Below are positions 55,255 to 64,000 of a DNA stretch of 64,000 nucleotides, piece after piece (within the stretch, counting starts at the first letter, position 1; every line of letters starts with the position of its first letter). Source of the DNA: Sinorhizobium mexicanum. GTDB lineage: Bacteria; Pseudomonadota; Alphaproteobacteria; Rhizobiales; Rhizobiaceae. The notes under the pieces are model-generated. The model worked only from the letters and a program-made list of their open reading frames with translations, searched no databases and had not been told where the DNA came from. The stretch spans positions 992,001 through 1,056,000 of the forward strand of contig NZ_CP041241.1 in NCBI RefSeq assembly GCF_013488225.1, given 5' to 3'. The translations under genes were made by a program, and so were the position numbers.

Positions 55255-57498
55255 GTGACGTTCGACGACCGCACGAAAGACGCCAGCGTTGTTTTCGACG
55301 ACGCGAAGGCCTTTCGGCTCGGCTCCGATGTAGCCGTATTGATCTTTGATGTTCCCGCCGGGTTGCCGTCCGCGGCCAAGTGCACACTCATCATGCATGA
55401 CCAACCGGTCCCGCTTGTCAGCACCAGCCTTTCGCTTGCCACCGGCGGCCATCGCATCCTCTGGGCCATGCGCCCCGGGAAGCAACCGGCCCCCGCGCAA
55501 ATCTCGACCGAAAGCGGCCGCCTTAAGGCGGTTATCCTGAGGCCCATCGGTGAACTGCCCCCCTTCGATGTCGAGGCCGTGTTTGCCGACCTTGCGCCGG
55601 AGGGCTGCATCAGGTTCCTGAGCAATCTCCTGACTAGCTGGCGAAGCGCGTTCCGACTTTCGAGGGACCCGCTTTTCGTCGGCGTCGTTGAGGACGCACT
55701 TCACGCACTCACCTCGCGGCCGAGGCTCGCCAAGGTCGCCTGCCCCGTCGCTGAAGGCCGTTACCTTGTCGAGACCGCAATCAGTCCTGATTTCGGCGAG
55801 ATCAGCGCGGTCTATGGCTTGGGCCCGAGCGCCGTACTGCCGCTGACCTCACAGTTTCTTGTCGGCGGCCAAGCGGAGAAAAGCCTGCGGCGGTGCCATT
55901 TGATCGTCGAATGCGCGAGGCTGCCCCACTCCTTGGTCCTGCAGGGCAAAAGGGGCATTGCGGTCCGGGAAGTGGCACGCGGCAACCCCCGCTATCCGAG
56001 CCTCCAAGCCTGGTGGAGCGAACGCGGCCGCGCGCCCGACCTTCGGGAGTTTGTCGTGCGGTCCCTGTCGGGCGTACCGGAAGGCGGGGCGGCGATGGCA
56101 GTCGACCTGCAGCTTCGCGCCCCGCTGCCTTCGCGACAGGTCGGCAAATCCTCGATGCATCCCGCCGCGGAGGTCGATCTTGCTCTCGCCCTTTCAGGAG
56201 GCCTGCTCGCGGGCGGCTGGTCCCGAGACCCGACAGGTATTCTCGCCGGAATCGACTACCTGAAAGAGGACGGCACGGTGGTGCCGCTCGACGGCAATTC
56301 GTATGAGTTTCCCGCCTGGGCGCGTGGAACCGACGAGAACTCGAGAACCGACGTGACCGGTTTTGTCGCCTGGCTGCCGCTCAATCAGCCGTTGGGTGCC
56401 CTCCTCCAGCCGCGCTTCCAGATGCGGCTCGCCTCCGGCGCAACGAAGCCCCTCGTGCCGAAGCCGCAGCCCTTCGAACCCACGGCGCAACGCAATCGTA
56501 TCCTGCGCGCAGTCCCGCCGCAGCATGCCCTCGATCAGGCCTTCCGCACGATACTTGCGCCCGCTCTGCAGGATGTGGAACGGAGGTTGGGCAGGACGAT
56601 AGAAGTCGACTACACGAAGGACTACGGCCTGCCGCAGAAGGCACCGACGGTTTCGATCGTCGTACCGCTTTACCGCGTTCTCGATTTCCTGCGATTCCAG
56701 CTCTCGGGCATGGCGACCGATCCCTGGCTCGCGCGCAACGCGGAGATCATCTATGTGCTGGATTCCCCCGAAATCCAGGACGAGACGCAACATCTGCTTG
56801 GCGGCTTCCATCTCCTCCACGGTCTGCCGATGAAGCTCGTGGTCATGAACCGCAATGGCGGATATGCACGGGCCTGCAACGCGGGTGCGCGCTTCGCGCG
56901 AGGCACAATGCTCGTGATGCTCAATTCCGACGTCGTACCCACGGCAACCGGTTGGTTGCAGGCGCTCATAGGGCCACTCAAGGAACAGACTAGGCTCGGC
57001 GCCATCGGTCCGAAGCTCATCTTCGAGGACGGTTCGCTGCAGCATGCAGGGCTTTACTTTGCGCGCGACCGGCACGGCGTGTGGCTCAACCACCACTTCC
57101 ACAAGGGCATGCCGGGTGACTATGCGCCGGCGCAGGTCCGGCGCTCCGTTCCCGGCGTTACCGGCGCGTGCCTGGTCACACGGCGGGATATCTACGAACG
57201 CGTTGGCGGATACACGGAGGACTACGTCATCGGCGATTACGAGGACAGCGATCTGTGCCTCAAGATCCGTCGGTGCGGCTACGACATCGGCTATGAGCCA
57301 TCGGCGTGCCTTTATCATTTTGAGCGCCGGTCGATCCGCCGCAGCCAGGATTACATGCGCGGTGTCGCCAGCCAATACAATTCGTGGCTGCATACCGAAC
57401 GCTGGAACGGTGACATCGCCGACCTGATGGCCGCCGGCAGCGGCTGTGAGACAATCGCGTCCCTCGGCGGCGAAGCAGAAGCAAGGAGTGCGGCATGA
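55255..57498 (+). CDS. wgeB: glycosyltransferase (WgeB/ExpE2)
   Basis: A 747-residue protein from GTG 55255, which has GAGGAG upstream; an ATG 12 codons earlier has none. The N-terminal 440 residues are beta-rich and unassigned. A GT2 domain follows (TVSIVVPLYRVLDFLRFQLS, NRNGGYARACNAGARFA, VMLNSDVVPT, GPKLIFEDGSLQHAGLYFA, and YVIGDYEDSDLCLKIRRCGY with the E-D pair). No membrane helices. Stop overlaps wgeC by four bases. One of several transferases assembling the repeat. Confidence 0.9.
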   Translation: MTFDDRTKDASVVFDDAKAFRLGSDVAVLIFDVPAGLPSAAKCTLIMHDQPVPLVSTSLSLATGGHRILWAMRPGKQPAPAQISTESGRLKAVILRPIGELPPFDVEAVFADLAPEGCIRFLSNLLTSWRSAFRLSRDPLFVGVVEDALHALTSRPRLAKVACPVAEGRYLVETAISPDFGEISAVYGLGPSAVLPLTSQFLVGGQAEKSLRRCHLIVECARLPHSLVLQGKRGIAVREVARGNPRYPSLQAWWSERGRAPDLREFVVRSLSGVPEGGAAMAVDLQLRAPLPSRQVGKSSMHPAAEVDLALALSGGLLAGGWSRDPTGILAGIDYLKEDGTVVPLDGNSYEFPAWARGTDENSRTDVTGFVAWLPLNQPLGALLQPRFQMRLASGATKPLVPKPQPFEPTAQRNRILRAVPPQHALDQAFRTILAPALQDVERRLGRTIEVDYTKDYGLPQKAPTVSIVVPLYRVLDFLRFQLSGMATDPWLARNAEIIYVLDSPEIQDETQHLLGGFHLLHGLPMKLVVMNRNGGYARACNAGARFARGTMLVMLNSDVVPTATGWLQALIGPLKEQTRLGAIGPKLIFEDGSLQHAGLYFARDRHGVWLNHHFHKGMPGDYAPAQVRRSVPGVTGACLVTRRDIYERVGGYTEDYVIGDYEDSDLCLKIRRCGYDIGYEPSACLYHFERRSIRRSQDYMRGVASQYNSWLHTERWNGDIADLMAAGSGCETIASLGGEAEARSAA

Positions 57499-58340
57499 GC
57501 GAGAGCGCGCTGCGACAAGAGAGCGCGCCGGCAACGGCGCTTACCGCCCGTGACGATCGCGTTCAGTGGTTACTGGGCAGCATCCTCAGCAACCGCTTCC
57601 TGCCGCAACCGGCCCCGGACAGCGTTTTCGTCGGCGATGGCGACTTCCGGGCGGTGGGTGCCGAATTCCTGGGCCATTTCATCCGGATGGGCGGATTGCA
57701 ACCGGAAAGCCGCGTGCTCGACATCGGTTGCGGTATCGGTCGGATGGCGGTTCCGCTCACCCAGTATCTGGACTTCGAGAAGGGGCGCTACAGCGGCATC
57801 GACCCCGTCGAAGGGGGTATCGCCTGGTGCCGGCGTTTCATCACTCCGGCCTATCCGAACTTCGCGTTCCAGCGGGTCGACATCGCACACGACCTCTACA
57901 ATCCGCAAGGCAAGATCAGCGGCAAGGCATTGAGACTTCCCTATGCCGATCGTCACTTCGATTTCGTCATCATGACATCGATCGTGACTCATCTGCCGCC
58001 GGACGAAGTCCTCGTCTATCTGAGCGAGATCGGCAGGCTCCTGCGGCCGGGCGGACGCCTGTTCATGACCGCCTTCGTTGTCGACCCGGTTGCCGCGGCG
58101 AATGAAACAGGCGGGCGCGATCCGCGCCTGGCGTTTCAACGCCATGGCGACGGGCCCTGCTGGTTCGTGCCCGATCTGCCGCCGCTTGCCGCGGTGGGGT
58201 TCGACGACGGCTTTCTCGACGCTGCCCTCGGCCGGGCCGGCCTCACAGCCGTCGTGAAGTCGCTCGGCTCCTGGCGCGGGCAGGCGGCGGATCATTATCA
58301 GGACGTTTTTGTTGCCGAGCACCGCGGGAGCGCCGCTTGA
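57495..58340 (+). CDS. wgeC: SAM-dependent methyltransferase (WgeC/ExpE3)
   Basis: A 281-residue class I methyltransferase. SAM loop VLDIGCGIGRMAVPLTQYL (about residues 74-92), acidic SGIDPVEGGI, and the post-motif block FDFVIMTSIVTHLPPDEVLV followed by LRPGGRLFMTAFV. ATGA overlap with wgeB. The target is not clear; methyl groups are not a prominent part of published EPS II structures, so it may act on a primer, a terminus or a strain-specific decoration. Confidence 0.9.
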   Translation: MSESALRQESAPATALTARDDRVQWLLGSILSNRFLPQPAPDSVFVGDGDFRAVGAEFLGHFIRMGGLQPESRVLDIGCGIGRMAVPLTQYLDFEKGRYSGIDPVEGGIAWCRRFITPAYPNFAFQRVDIAHDLYNPQGKISGKALRLPYADRHFDFVIMTSIVTHLPPDEVLVYLSEIGRLLRPGGRLFMTAFVVDPVAAANETGGRDPRLAFQRHGDGPCWFVPDLPPLAAVGFDDGFLDAALGRAGLTAVVKSLGSWRGQAADHYQDVFVAEHRGSAA

Positions 58341-58342
58341 GC

Positions 58343-59599
58343 ATGCGTGTTCTCGTTGCCGCCCATAACCATCCGGCACTCCATCCCGGAGGCACCGAGA
58401 TCTTCGCGCACGACCTGTTCCGCGCCTATCGGCGGGCAGGCTGCGAAACGCTTTTTCTCGGCGCCACGAACCAGATCCATCGCCAGGCGCGGCCCGGCAC
58501 GAGCTTTCAGGGGATCGGCCCGGCAGGCGATGAAGTGTTGTTGTGGTCCGGTCACTTCGACCGGTTCTTCATGAGCCAGATCGATCTCTACGGCGTCGTT
58601 CCGGATCTCGCGGAGTTGTTGCGCGAATTCCGGCCTGACGTGGTACACATCCACCACCTGCTTCTGCTCGGCGCAGAGTTCCCGCATATCGTCCGCCGCA
58701 CACTGCCTGAGTGCCGGATCGTCATCACGCTGCACGACTATTATCCGATCTGTCACCATGATGGGCTGATGGTGCGCACGTCCGGCAAGGAACTCTGCCA
58801 CAAGGCAACTCCCGACCGCTGCCACGCCTGCTTCAAGGACATCGCTCTCGACCGATTCGTGTTGCGCGAAAGTCATCTGAAGGCCCTGCTGCGCGAAGTG
58901 GACCGCTTCGTTGCACCAAGCCGCTTCCTCCGGCAGCGATTCATCGAGTGGGGGCTTGAAGAAGATGCGATCAGCGTCATTCCGAATGGATTGCCACATC
59001 GAGGCGTAGGCGCAAGAGCGCCTCGCATCAGTGGCGACCGGCCCGTTTTCGGCTACTTCGGCAATCTCAACCCATGGAAGGGCGTGCCGGTGCTCCTCGA
59101 GGCGGCGAGACAGCTCATTGCCGAACGCGTACCGTTCGAGCTGCGTGTTCATGGCGGCGCCCCCTTCCAGAGCGAGAGTTTCAGGGAAGAGATTGGTCGC
59201 CTATTCGGCGAAACGGCACCGGTGGTGCAACAGCGCGGCCCCTATCGCCGCGAAGATGTCGCCGATCTCATCGCCGCGGTCGACTGCACGATCGTTCCTT
59301 CGATCTGGTGGGAGAACGCGCCACTCGTCATCCAGGAAGCGCAGGCTCTCGGTCGGCCGGTCATCGCCAGCAACATCGGCGGCATGGCCGAGATGATCGA
59401 GGACGGCGTCAATGGTCTCACAGTCGCGCCCAACGATCCGCGCGCGCTGGCATCCGCGATTCGACGCTTCGTGGAAGACCCGGCTCTGGGGCGGCGCCTT
59501 TCCGCAAACGCCCGCGAGCCCGACGACATCGATACGACCGCACGACGCTATCTCGAGCTGATCGAAGCGATCGAGCCAGCGCGTATCGAAGCGGCATAG
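58343..59599 (+). CDS. wgeD: GT4 glycosyltransferase (WgeD/ExpE4)
   Basis: A 418-residue GT4 enzyme. NHPALHPGGTEIFAHDLFRA near the start, PDVVHIHHLLLLG, LHDYYPICHHDGLMV with a C-x-x-C insert (CHKATPDRCHACF), FGYFGNLNPWKGVPVLLEAA, and SIWWENAPLVIQEAQALGRP with E-x7-E. Paralogous to wgeG (same HDYYPICH/HEYLSICH, WWENSP/AP and cysteine insert). A TTG at 58337 overlapping the wgeC stop is an alternative start. Confidence 0.92.
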   Translation: MRVLVAAHNHPALHPGGTEIFAHDLFRAYRRAGCETLFLGATNQIHRQARPGTSFQGIGPAGDEVLLWSGHFDRFFMSQIDLYGVVPDLAELLREFRPDVVHIHHLLLLGAEFPHIVRRTLPECRIVITLHDYYPICHHDGLMVRTSGKELCHKATPDRCHACFKDIALDRFVLRESHLKALLREVDRFVAPSRFLRQRFIEWGLEEDAISVIPNGLPHRGVGARAPRISGDRPVFGYFGNLNPWKGVPVLLEAARQLIAERVPFELRVHGGAPFQSESFREEIGRLFGETAPVVQQRGPYRREDVADLIAAVDCTIVPSIWWENAPLVIQEAQALGRPVIASNIGGMAEMIEDGVNGLTVAPNDPRALASAIRRFVEDPALGRRLSANAREPDDIDTTARRYLELIEAIEPARIEAA

Positions 59600-59609
59600 G
59601 GAAAAAACA

Positions 59610-60338
59610 ATGTCTGTTGCCGAAAAATCAACTGCCGCCCCGGAACAGGACAATGCGAGGCCCATGAATGGCCGCGTGGACGCGATCGATCAGGGTCGCC
59701 TCTTCGGCTGGGCATTCGACCCGGCGACGCCCAGCAAACGGCTAATCATCCGCGTGATCCTCGATGGCAGCGTGATCGCCGAGGCCGTCGCCGACCGCAA
59801 TCGTCCCGACCTCAAGCGCAACGGCATCGGTGACGGCAGCCACGCCTTCGAGATTGCGCTGCCGGAGGCGGCTGCGGCACGCACGGCCGACCTCGTCGTG
59901 ACGGCCGTGGACGGGCGCGGCGCGGAGCAGAGGCTGCGTGTCCCCCGCCCCGACGAGCAGGCCGCCGAAGCTCTCATTGCCGCGCCGCTGACGAAGGTTC
60001 TCGACAAGCTCGACATCCTGATGGCAGCCCAGCGACAATTGCAGGTGTCACAGCGCTCTCTTCTGCGCACGCCGAACGATGTGAGCGGCGAGATCGAGAC
60101 ACAGGGATTGACCGCCATCGGCGACGCGGTTGCAAACCTCCGCTCAGAGGTCGCGCAGCGGCTGGACGACCTCGATGTCCACCTCATGCGGCTCGACGGC
60201 GTCGTAGCGGCAATGGAGAAGAACCTCGGCGGCTTGCAGAAGCGTTCGAACGCCGAGGTGAAACCCTTGCTGCTCTTGCTTTTCGTTCTCGTGGGCTTTG
60301 CTGCCGGCGCTGCCCTCGCGCTTTTCGCCGGCGCGTAA
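59610..60338 (+). CDS. wgeE: membrane-anchored protein (WgeE/ExpE5)
   Basis: A 242-residue protein. An N-terminal beta-sandwich module of about 90 residues (GRVDAIDQGRLFGWAFDPATP, DRNRPDLKRNGIGDGSHAFE) is often attached to polysaccharide glycosyltransferases. A coiled-coil stretch follows (about 125-215), then one C-terminal membrane helix (LLLLLFVLVGFAAGAALALF). No enzyme motif. Layout suggests a cytoplasmic scaffold tethered to the membrane that gathers the transferases; that is inference. Confidence 0.82.
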   Translation: MSVAEKSTAAPEQDNARPMNGRVDAIDQGRLFGWAFDPATPSKRLIIRVILDGSVIAEAVADRNRPDLKRNGIGDGSHAFEIALPEAAAARTADLVVTAVDGRGAEQRLRVPRPDEQAAEALIAAPLTKVLDKLDILMAAQRQLQVSQRSLLRTPNDVSGEIETQGLTAIGDAVANLRSEVAQRLDDLDVHLMRLDGVVAAMEKNLGGLQKRSNAEVKPLLLLLFVLVGFAAGAALALFAGA

Positions 60339-60347
60339 GGGCTCGAC

Positions 60348-62558
60348 ATGGTCGCTGTAGAACAAGCACTTCCTTCGGCTTCGCAGCTTGCCACCAGGAT
60401 CATCAAGGGTGGACGAGTCCTCGCCTGCCCCGTCGATGAAGCATCTTTACTCGTCATCGGTACGGGCGAACGAATGGCCGGAACGCTGTTGGCGGAGATC
60501 AACGACGACGACGCCACCCGAGGGACTGCCTCTGTCACCGGCTGGCGCTTGGCCTCGCCTTCGAGATCGGCGACGCATGGGTTCGCGGCGTTGCTGCAGA
60601 TGAAGGACACCGGCCGTCCGCTTTCGACGCTCCGCCTCGGAGAGGAGGCCGACAAGCGATACATCTTCACCCCGCGATTGGTCCCGGTGAGCGATGCAGC
60701 CGTGATCCTGGCGGAACTTGCCGGGGAGCAAATCGGCGACACGCTGGATTCTCTGACCGATGCGCTGATGCAAGGAACTGTCGGGCCGCGAAGGCTTGCC
60801 GCGATAATCGCTCTTTTGCAGTCCCGGAAGGGGAGCGACGGTTCCATAGAGCTCCTAGGCGAAACCCAGGACGGAGTAATCTTCGTCAAGGGCTGGAGCC
60901 GCATCATCGAACCCGGCAGCTGCCGCGTGGTGGTGAATAGCGCCAAGCCCGCCTTCTGCGACTGTGGGATTGCCACTTTTCTCCGTCAGGACGTTCCGGC
61001 AGGAGGCTCGGGTTTCGTCGGACTGCTATCGACAAGAGAACCGCTTCGGGTCCGTGACATCGAGGGACTCGTCTATCGCGGGCGTGGCGGCTGGAGGTAC
61101 GCTCCCGTTCATGAGCACCGGCAGGTCGCTGGGCCTTCGGAGACACCCGGGCATATTCGCTCCGTGCTGCTCCAGACCCGTAGTTCGCCGCAGGTTCTCC
61201 TGGAACTGCGCTCGGCCGCAAACAGCTTCGAGGGCCGCGAGACGGTCTCCGCGCTTCCCGTCCCGGTTCGGATGGGAATAGACAGCGCCTTTCAGGTGAG
61301 CGGAGGCGCATTCCTGATCTCGGGCTGGCTGCTTGACCCCGAAGCGCACGTGCAAAGCGTCAAGCTCTGTAGCGGACGGGCAGCCACGCGGCTCGACGAT
61401 AACTGGAGCAGGCTGGAGCGCTCCGACGTGACGGACGCGTTCACCGATGAGCCGGCGTTCCGGAGCGCATTCGACCATGACAGCCCTCCCCACGGGTTCA
61501 TCGCTTTTGTAAGTGGCCCCGGCTGGGATTCGGCGATATCCTTCCATCTGGAGCTGACGCTGAGGGATTCTCGTCGCGCCTTCATGCCGCTCACGCCGAT
61601 CCGCGTTCCGCCCCGCGTGGCCGTCCTTCGCCAGATCAGTGCCATCGATCCGGAACACTGGGGAATCGCCGAAATCGTCGATCGCCAGATCGTTCCCTTC
61701 CTGTGCGCATCAGAGAGGACTTCTCCATCGATTGCCGCCACCGTCGACGCGGGTCCGTTCGAGCAGGCAGGCGGTCCGCCGATCGTCATAGCCGCCAAGG
61801 ACACCGAGGACGGAGATATCGCTCCCATCCTCGGACTCCTGGCACTCGATCCCGAAACCCGCCTTGCGCCTATCGCACTCGTCTTGCCCGCAGAACGCTT
61901 TCGGCGACAGGCAAGCCGCGTCAAAGAACTCGCGCAATTCTACCGGCTGTCGCTCAAGCTCATGGCGGCTGAGGAGAGCGGCGATCTCTACGACCTTCTG
62001 GAAGCGGGGGTCCGGGCGCTGTCGCATGAAACGGTGGTTCTGCTTGCCGGCTCGCTGTTGCCGCTCCGAGCCGGATGGTACGGCAAGCTCGTCGCCGCCC
62101 ATGACACGCAGGGGGGCGTCATTTCCCCCACGCTTGCCTATGAGGACCATTCAGTTCGCTGGACCGGAAGCTGGCCGGCCGGGCAATCCGAATATCCGGC
62201 GTTGAGCCGCTATGCCGGCTACCCCTTAAGCGCCGTAACAGGCCTCAAATTGACCCAGGTCGCGGCAGCATCCTTCGAGTGCTGCATCCTGCCACGCGAA
62301 GCCTTCCTCGTCGCCGGAGGCTTTTCCGGCGGCTATCTCGGCTCGCAGCAAAAGGGCCTGGACCTTGGCCTGAGGCTCAGCCGCTCCGGAATACCCTCGT
62401 ACTGGCTGCCAGCGGTGCAGATGCTGGGGGCTGATGAGTCGTCCGGTGCAGCGACGGCGGCACTCGCTCCCCTCGTGAAGCGGATCGATCGAAGAATATT
62501 CGCTTCCCGCTGGGCTCCGGCTCGCCATGACAGTTGGTTCGAAGAGGTCTCCGCATGA
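60348..62558 (+). CDS. wgeF: EPS II protein with degenerate transferase-like domain (WgeF/ExpE6)
   Basis: A 736-residue protein. The first 460 residues are beta-rich modules, one resembling the GW-x-DP sandwich of WgeE (FLISGWLLDPEAHVQSVKL). The last 240 residues read like the second half of a GT2 fold (GGVISPTLAYEDHSVRWTGS, EYPALSRYAGYPLSAVTGLK, ILPREAFLVAGGFSGGYLGS, KGLDLGLRLSRSG). The usual donor-binding D-x-D is not obvious, so catalysis is doubtful. It overlaps wgeG by four bases. Role in EPS II known only from cluster position. Confidence 0.78.
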   Translation: MVAVEQALPSASQLATRIIKGGRVLACPVDEASLLVIGTGERMAGTLLAEINDDDATRGTASVTGWRLASPSRSATHGFAALLQMKDTGRPLSTLRLGEEADKRYIFTPRLVPVSDAAVILAELAGEQIGDTLDSLTDALMQGTVGPRRLAAIIALLQSRKGSDGSIELLGETQDGVIFVKGWSRIIEPGSCRVVVNSAKPAFCDCGIATFLRQDVPAGGSGFVGLLSTREPLRVRDIEGLVYRGRGGWRYAPVHEHRQVAGPSETPGHIRSVLLQTRSSPQVLLELRSAANSFEGRETVSALPVPVRMGIDSAFQVSGGAFLISGWLLDPEAHVQSVKLCSGRAATRLDDNWSRLERSDVTDAFTDEPAFRSAFDHDSPPHGFIAFVSGPGWDSAISFHLELTLRDSRRAFMPLTPIRVPPRVAVLRQISAIDPEHWGIAEIVDRQIVPFLCASERTSPSIAATVDAGPFEQAGGPPIVIAAKDTEDGDIAPILGLLALDPETRLAPIALVLPAERFRRQASRVKELAQFYRLSLKLMAAEESGDLYDLLEAGVRALSHETVVLLAGSLLPLRAGWYGKLVAAHDTQGGVISPTLAYEDHSVRWTGSWPAGQSEYPALSRYAGYPLSAVTGLKLTQVAAASFECCILPREAFLVAGGFSGGYLGSQQKGLDLGLRLSRSGIPSYWLPAVQMLGADESSGAATAALAPLVKRIDRRIFASRWAPARHDSWFEEVSA

Positions 62559-63874
62559 GCGATCGGCTCCGTGTTCTCGTTGTTTCACATGGCCATCCGA
62601 CAATGTCTCTTGGCGGAGCGGAGACGGCGTCCCACAGCCTTCACAAGGGGCTGAACACGTTGCCGGGGCTTGAATCGATCTATCTGGCTCGCGTCGGCCA
62701 TCCTGTCCCGCGCCACGGTGCGTCGGCGCTCATGAGCCACCGTCTCGCGCCGGATGAAGTCCTCTTCCACGCCGACGACTACGACCACTTCTTCCTCTCC
62801 AACGGCGATACCGAAGCAATCCGTCGCGACCTCCTGCGCTTTGTCGGCGATCTCACCCCCCATGTGGTTCACTTCCATCACCTGATCGGCATGGGAGTGG
62901 AGGCCCTCTATGCCCTTCGCGAGGCATTGCCGGAAGCGATCATCGTGGTGACCTTCCACGAATATCTTTCGATCTGCCACAATCACGGGCAAATGGTGAA
63001 GCGGCCTTCCGGCCAACTCTGTAGCAGGGCTTCGCCCATCGGCTGCCACGGATGCTTTCCCGAAATCCCGGTGTCCCGATTCCTGAAGCGCGAACAGTTC
63101 CTGCGCGGCATGCTCGGCCTTGCCGACGCCTTCGTCTCGCCCAGCATGTTCCTCGCCACGCGGTATGTCGAATGGGGAATCGACGCGGAGAAACTCTCCG
63201 TCATCGACAACGGGATAGTGACTGGCGAGATCGCGCCGGTGCGAGACCTGCCGGCTCAGACCGCCCGGCGAAACCGCTTCGCCTATTTCGGGCAGATGAC
63301 ACCTTTTAAAGGCATCGATGTGCTCATCGATGCCGTTTCACGCGTGCCGCAGGAGATCTGGGGCGAGGATTCCTGCCTGATGATCTTCGGCGGCAACCTT
63401 GAACGCCAGCCAACCGAATTCCAGGACCGGCTCAAGAAGCTTATCGACGAGGCCGGCCGCAGGGTGCGCTTCTACGGTGCCTATCAAAACGGGGACATGC
63501 CGCGGCTTATGCGCTCCGTCGACTGGGTGGTCCTGCCGTCCACCTGGTGGGAGAACTCGCCGATGGTTATCCAGGAAGCGTTGCACCACCGTCGGCCGAT
63601 CATCTGCGCCGACATCGGCGGGATGGCCGAGAAAGTTCGGGACGGGAGAGACGGCCTGCATTTCCGCGCCGGCAGCGCGCAGGATCTGGCCGATCGACTG
63701 ATCGAAGCGGTGCGCGAGCCACAGGTTTGGGATCGACTGCATGCAACCCTGCGGCCGCCGACGAGCCATGTCGACTCCGCTCGCGCCCACGCAGACCTCT
63801 ATCGCCGGCTACTCGGAGAAAAACGGAGCGCGAGGAATGGCGGGCACTACGACCCGGTCTCACTGACCGCCTGA
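62555..63874 (+). CDS. wgeG: GT4 glycosyltransferase (WgeG/ExpE7)
   Basis: A 439-residue GT4 enzyme, paralogue of WgeD. GHPTMSLGGAETASHSLHKG, PHVVHFHHLIGMGVEALYAL, FHEYLSICHNHGQMVKRPSG, then C-x7-C-x2-C, YFGQMTPFKGIDVLIDAVSR, and STWWENSPMVIQEALHHRRP with E-x7. ATG 62555 overlaps the wgeF stop (ATGA) with GAGG upstream. Last complete gene in the window. Confidence 0.92.
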   Translation: MSDRLRVLVVSHGHPTMSLGGAETASHSLHKGLNTLPGLESIYLARVGHPVPRHGASALMSHRLAPDEVLFHADDYDHFFLSNGDTEAIRRDLLRFVGDLTPHVVHFHHLIGMGVEALYALREALPEAIIVVTFHEYLSICHNHGQMVKRPSGQLCSRASPIGCHGCFPEIPVSRFLKREQFLRGMLGLADAFVSPSMFLATRYVEWGIDAEKLSVIDNGIVTGEIAPVRDLPAQTARRNRFAYFGQMTPFKGIDVLIDAVSRVPQEIWGEDSCLMIFGGNLERQPTEFQDRLKKLIDEAGRRVRFYGAYQNGDMPRLMRSVDWVVLPSTWWENSPMVIQEALHHRRPIICADIGGMAEKVRDGRDGLHFRAGSAQDLADRLIEAVREPQVWDRLHATLRPPTSHVDSARAHADLYRRLLGEKRSARNGGHYDPVSLTA

Positions 63875-63958
63875 ACCCCTTGGGAAGAAGCCCGTCATGT
63901 TTCCCGAAGGGGTGAAGCCACGTTCGCGGTGCGGTCCAAATTGTTTCGGAGACTCCAT

Positions 63959-64000
63959 ATGCTCATTTATTCCGACGAAAACCTCGAGGTCATACATCGC
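63959..64000 (+). CDS. wgeH: start of a further EPS II gene, truncated by window end
   Basis: Fourteen codons from an ATG at 63959, with GGAG eight bases upstream: MLIYSDENLEVIHR. Too short to identify a family. By synteny with S. meliloti the gene after wgeG is wgeH/expE8; that name rests on position only. Confidence 0.5.
   Translation, partial: MLIYSDENLEVIHR

Overview
The window looks like part of an alphaproteobacterial, rhizobial replicon, most likely a Sinorhizobium/Ensifer megaplasmid or chromid. Three things point there: high third-position GC, five sites matching the alphaproteobacterial EcfG/RpoE2 general-stress promoter, and above all a nearly complete galactoglucan (EPS II; exp or wga-wgc-wgg-wgd-wge) cluster in the gene order known from Sinorhizobium meliloti pSymB. 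Family assignments are made by reading motifs and recalling homologues; no database search was run.

Left part, 1 to about 18 kb: the 3' end of kup; a DUF763 gene; a GFA-type zinc protein; a DEDDh exonuclease; a HARP-like repeat protein; a small stress-type gene; the periplasmic protease prc; gdhA; a YdcZ-type membrane protein; a HAD dehalogenase; a nucleotidyltransferase plus metallophosphoesterase pair; an unusual isoaspartyl methyltransferase/erythromycin-esterase fusion; and the large catalase katE with a small partner. EcfG-type promoters precede the small gene, the nucleotidyltransferase pair, the fusion gene and katE, so this stretch reads as a general-stress block. The last two genes are divergent and share an overlapping two-way promoter.

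Middle, 18 to 25.9 kb: a periplasmic aldehyde oxidoreductase operon (paoA-paoB-paoC, minus strand) whose molybdopterin subunit carries a one-base frameshift. It is followed by a decayed patch: an IS30 fragment joined to an ISNCY-like tail, a palindromic intergenic repeat, a LysR gene cut at both ends, an IS110 transposase with three frameshifts, and about 1 kb of non-coding sequence holding the second copy of a 71-bp repeat (first copy near 2.8 kb).

26 to 37.2 kb: a catabolic island. On the minus strand are an IclR regulator, a Gfo/Idh/MocA dehydrogenase, a ThDP-dependent enzyme, an aldehyde dehydrogenase and an IlvD/Edd dehydratase. On the plus strand is a complete sugar-type ABC importer (binding protein, two permeases, ATPase). 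The enzyme set suggests oxidation, dehydration, C-C cleavage or decarboxylation and aldehyde oxidation of an imported sugar or polyol. It matches no textbook pathway exactly and is the best candidate here for undescribed metabolism.

37.6 to 64 kb: the EPS II cluster. On the minus strand are wggR (MarR regulator), wgcA (glycosyltransferase), wgaA, wgaB (double glycosyltransferase), two pyruvyltransferases, a secreted glycanase-like protein and rfbA-C-B-D. On the plus strand are a type I secretion pair (wgdA, wgdB), the RTX protein wgeA, and wgeB to wgeG (glycosyltransferases, methyltransferase, membrane protein). The first 14 codons of a further gene, wgeH by position, end the window. A 15-bp palindrome, CTTCAA-N3-TTGAAG, occurs at the wgaA, wggR/wgdA and (imperfectly) wgeA control regions and is the likely WggR operator.
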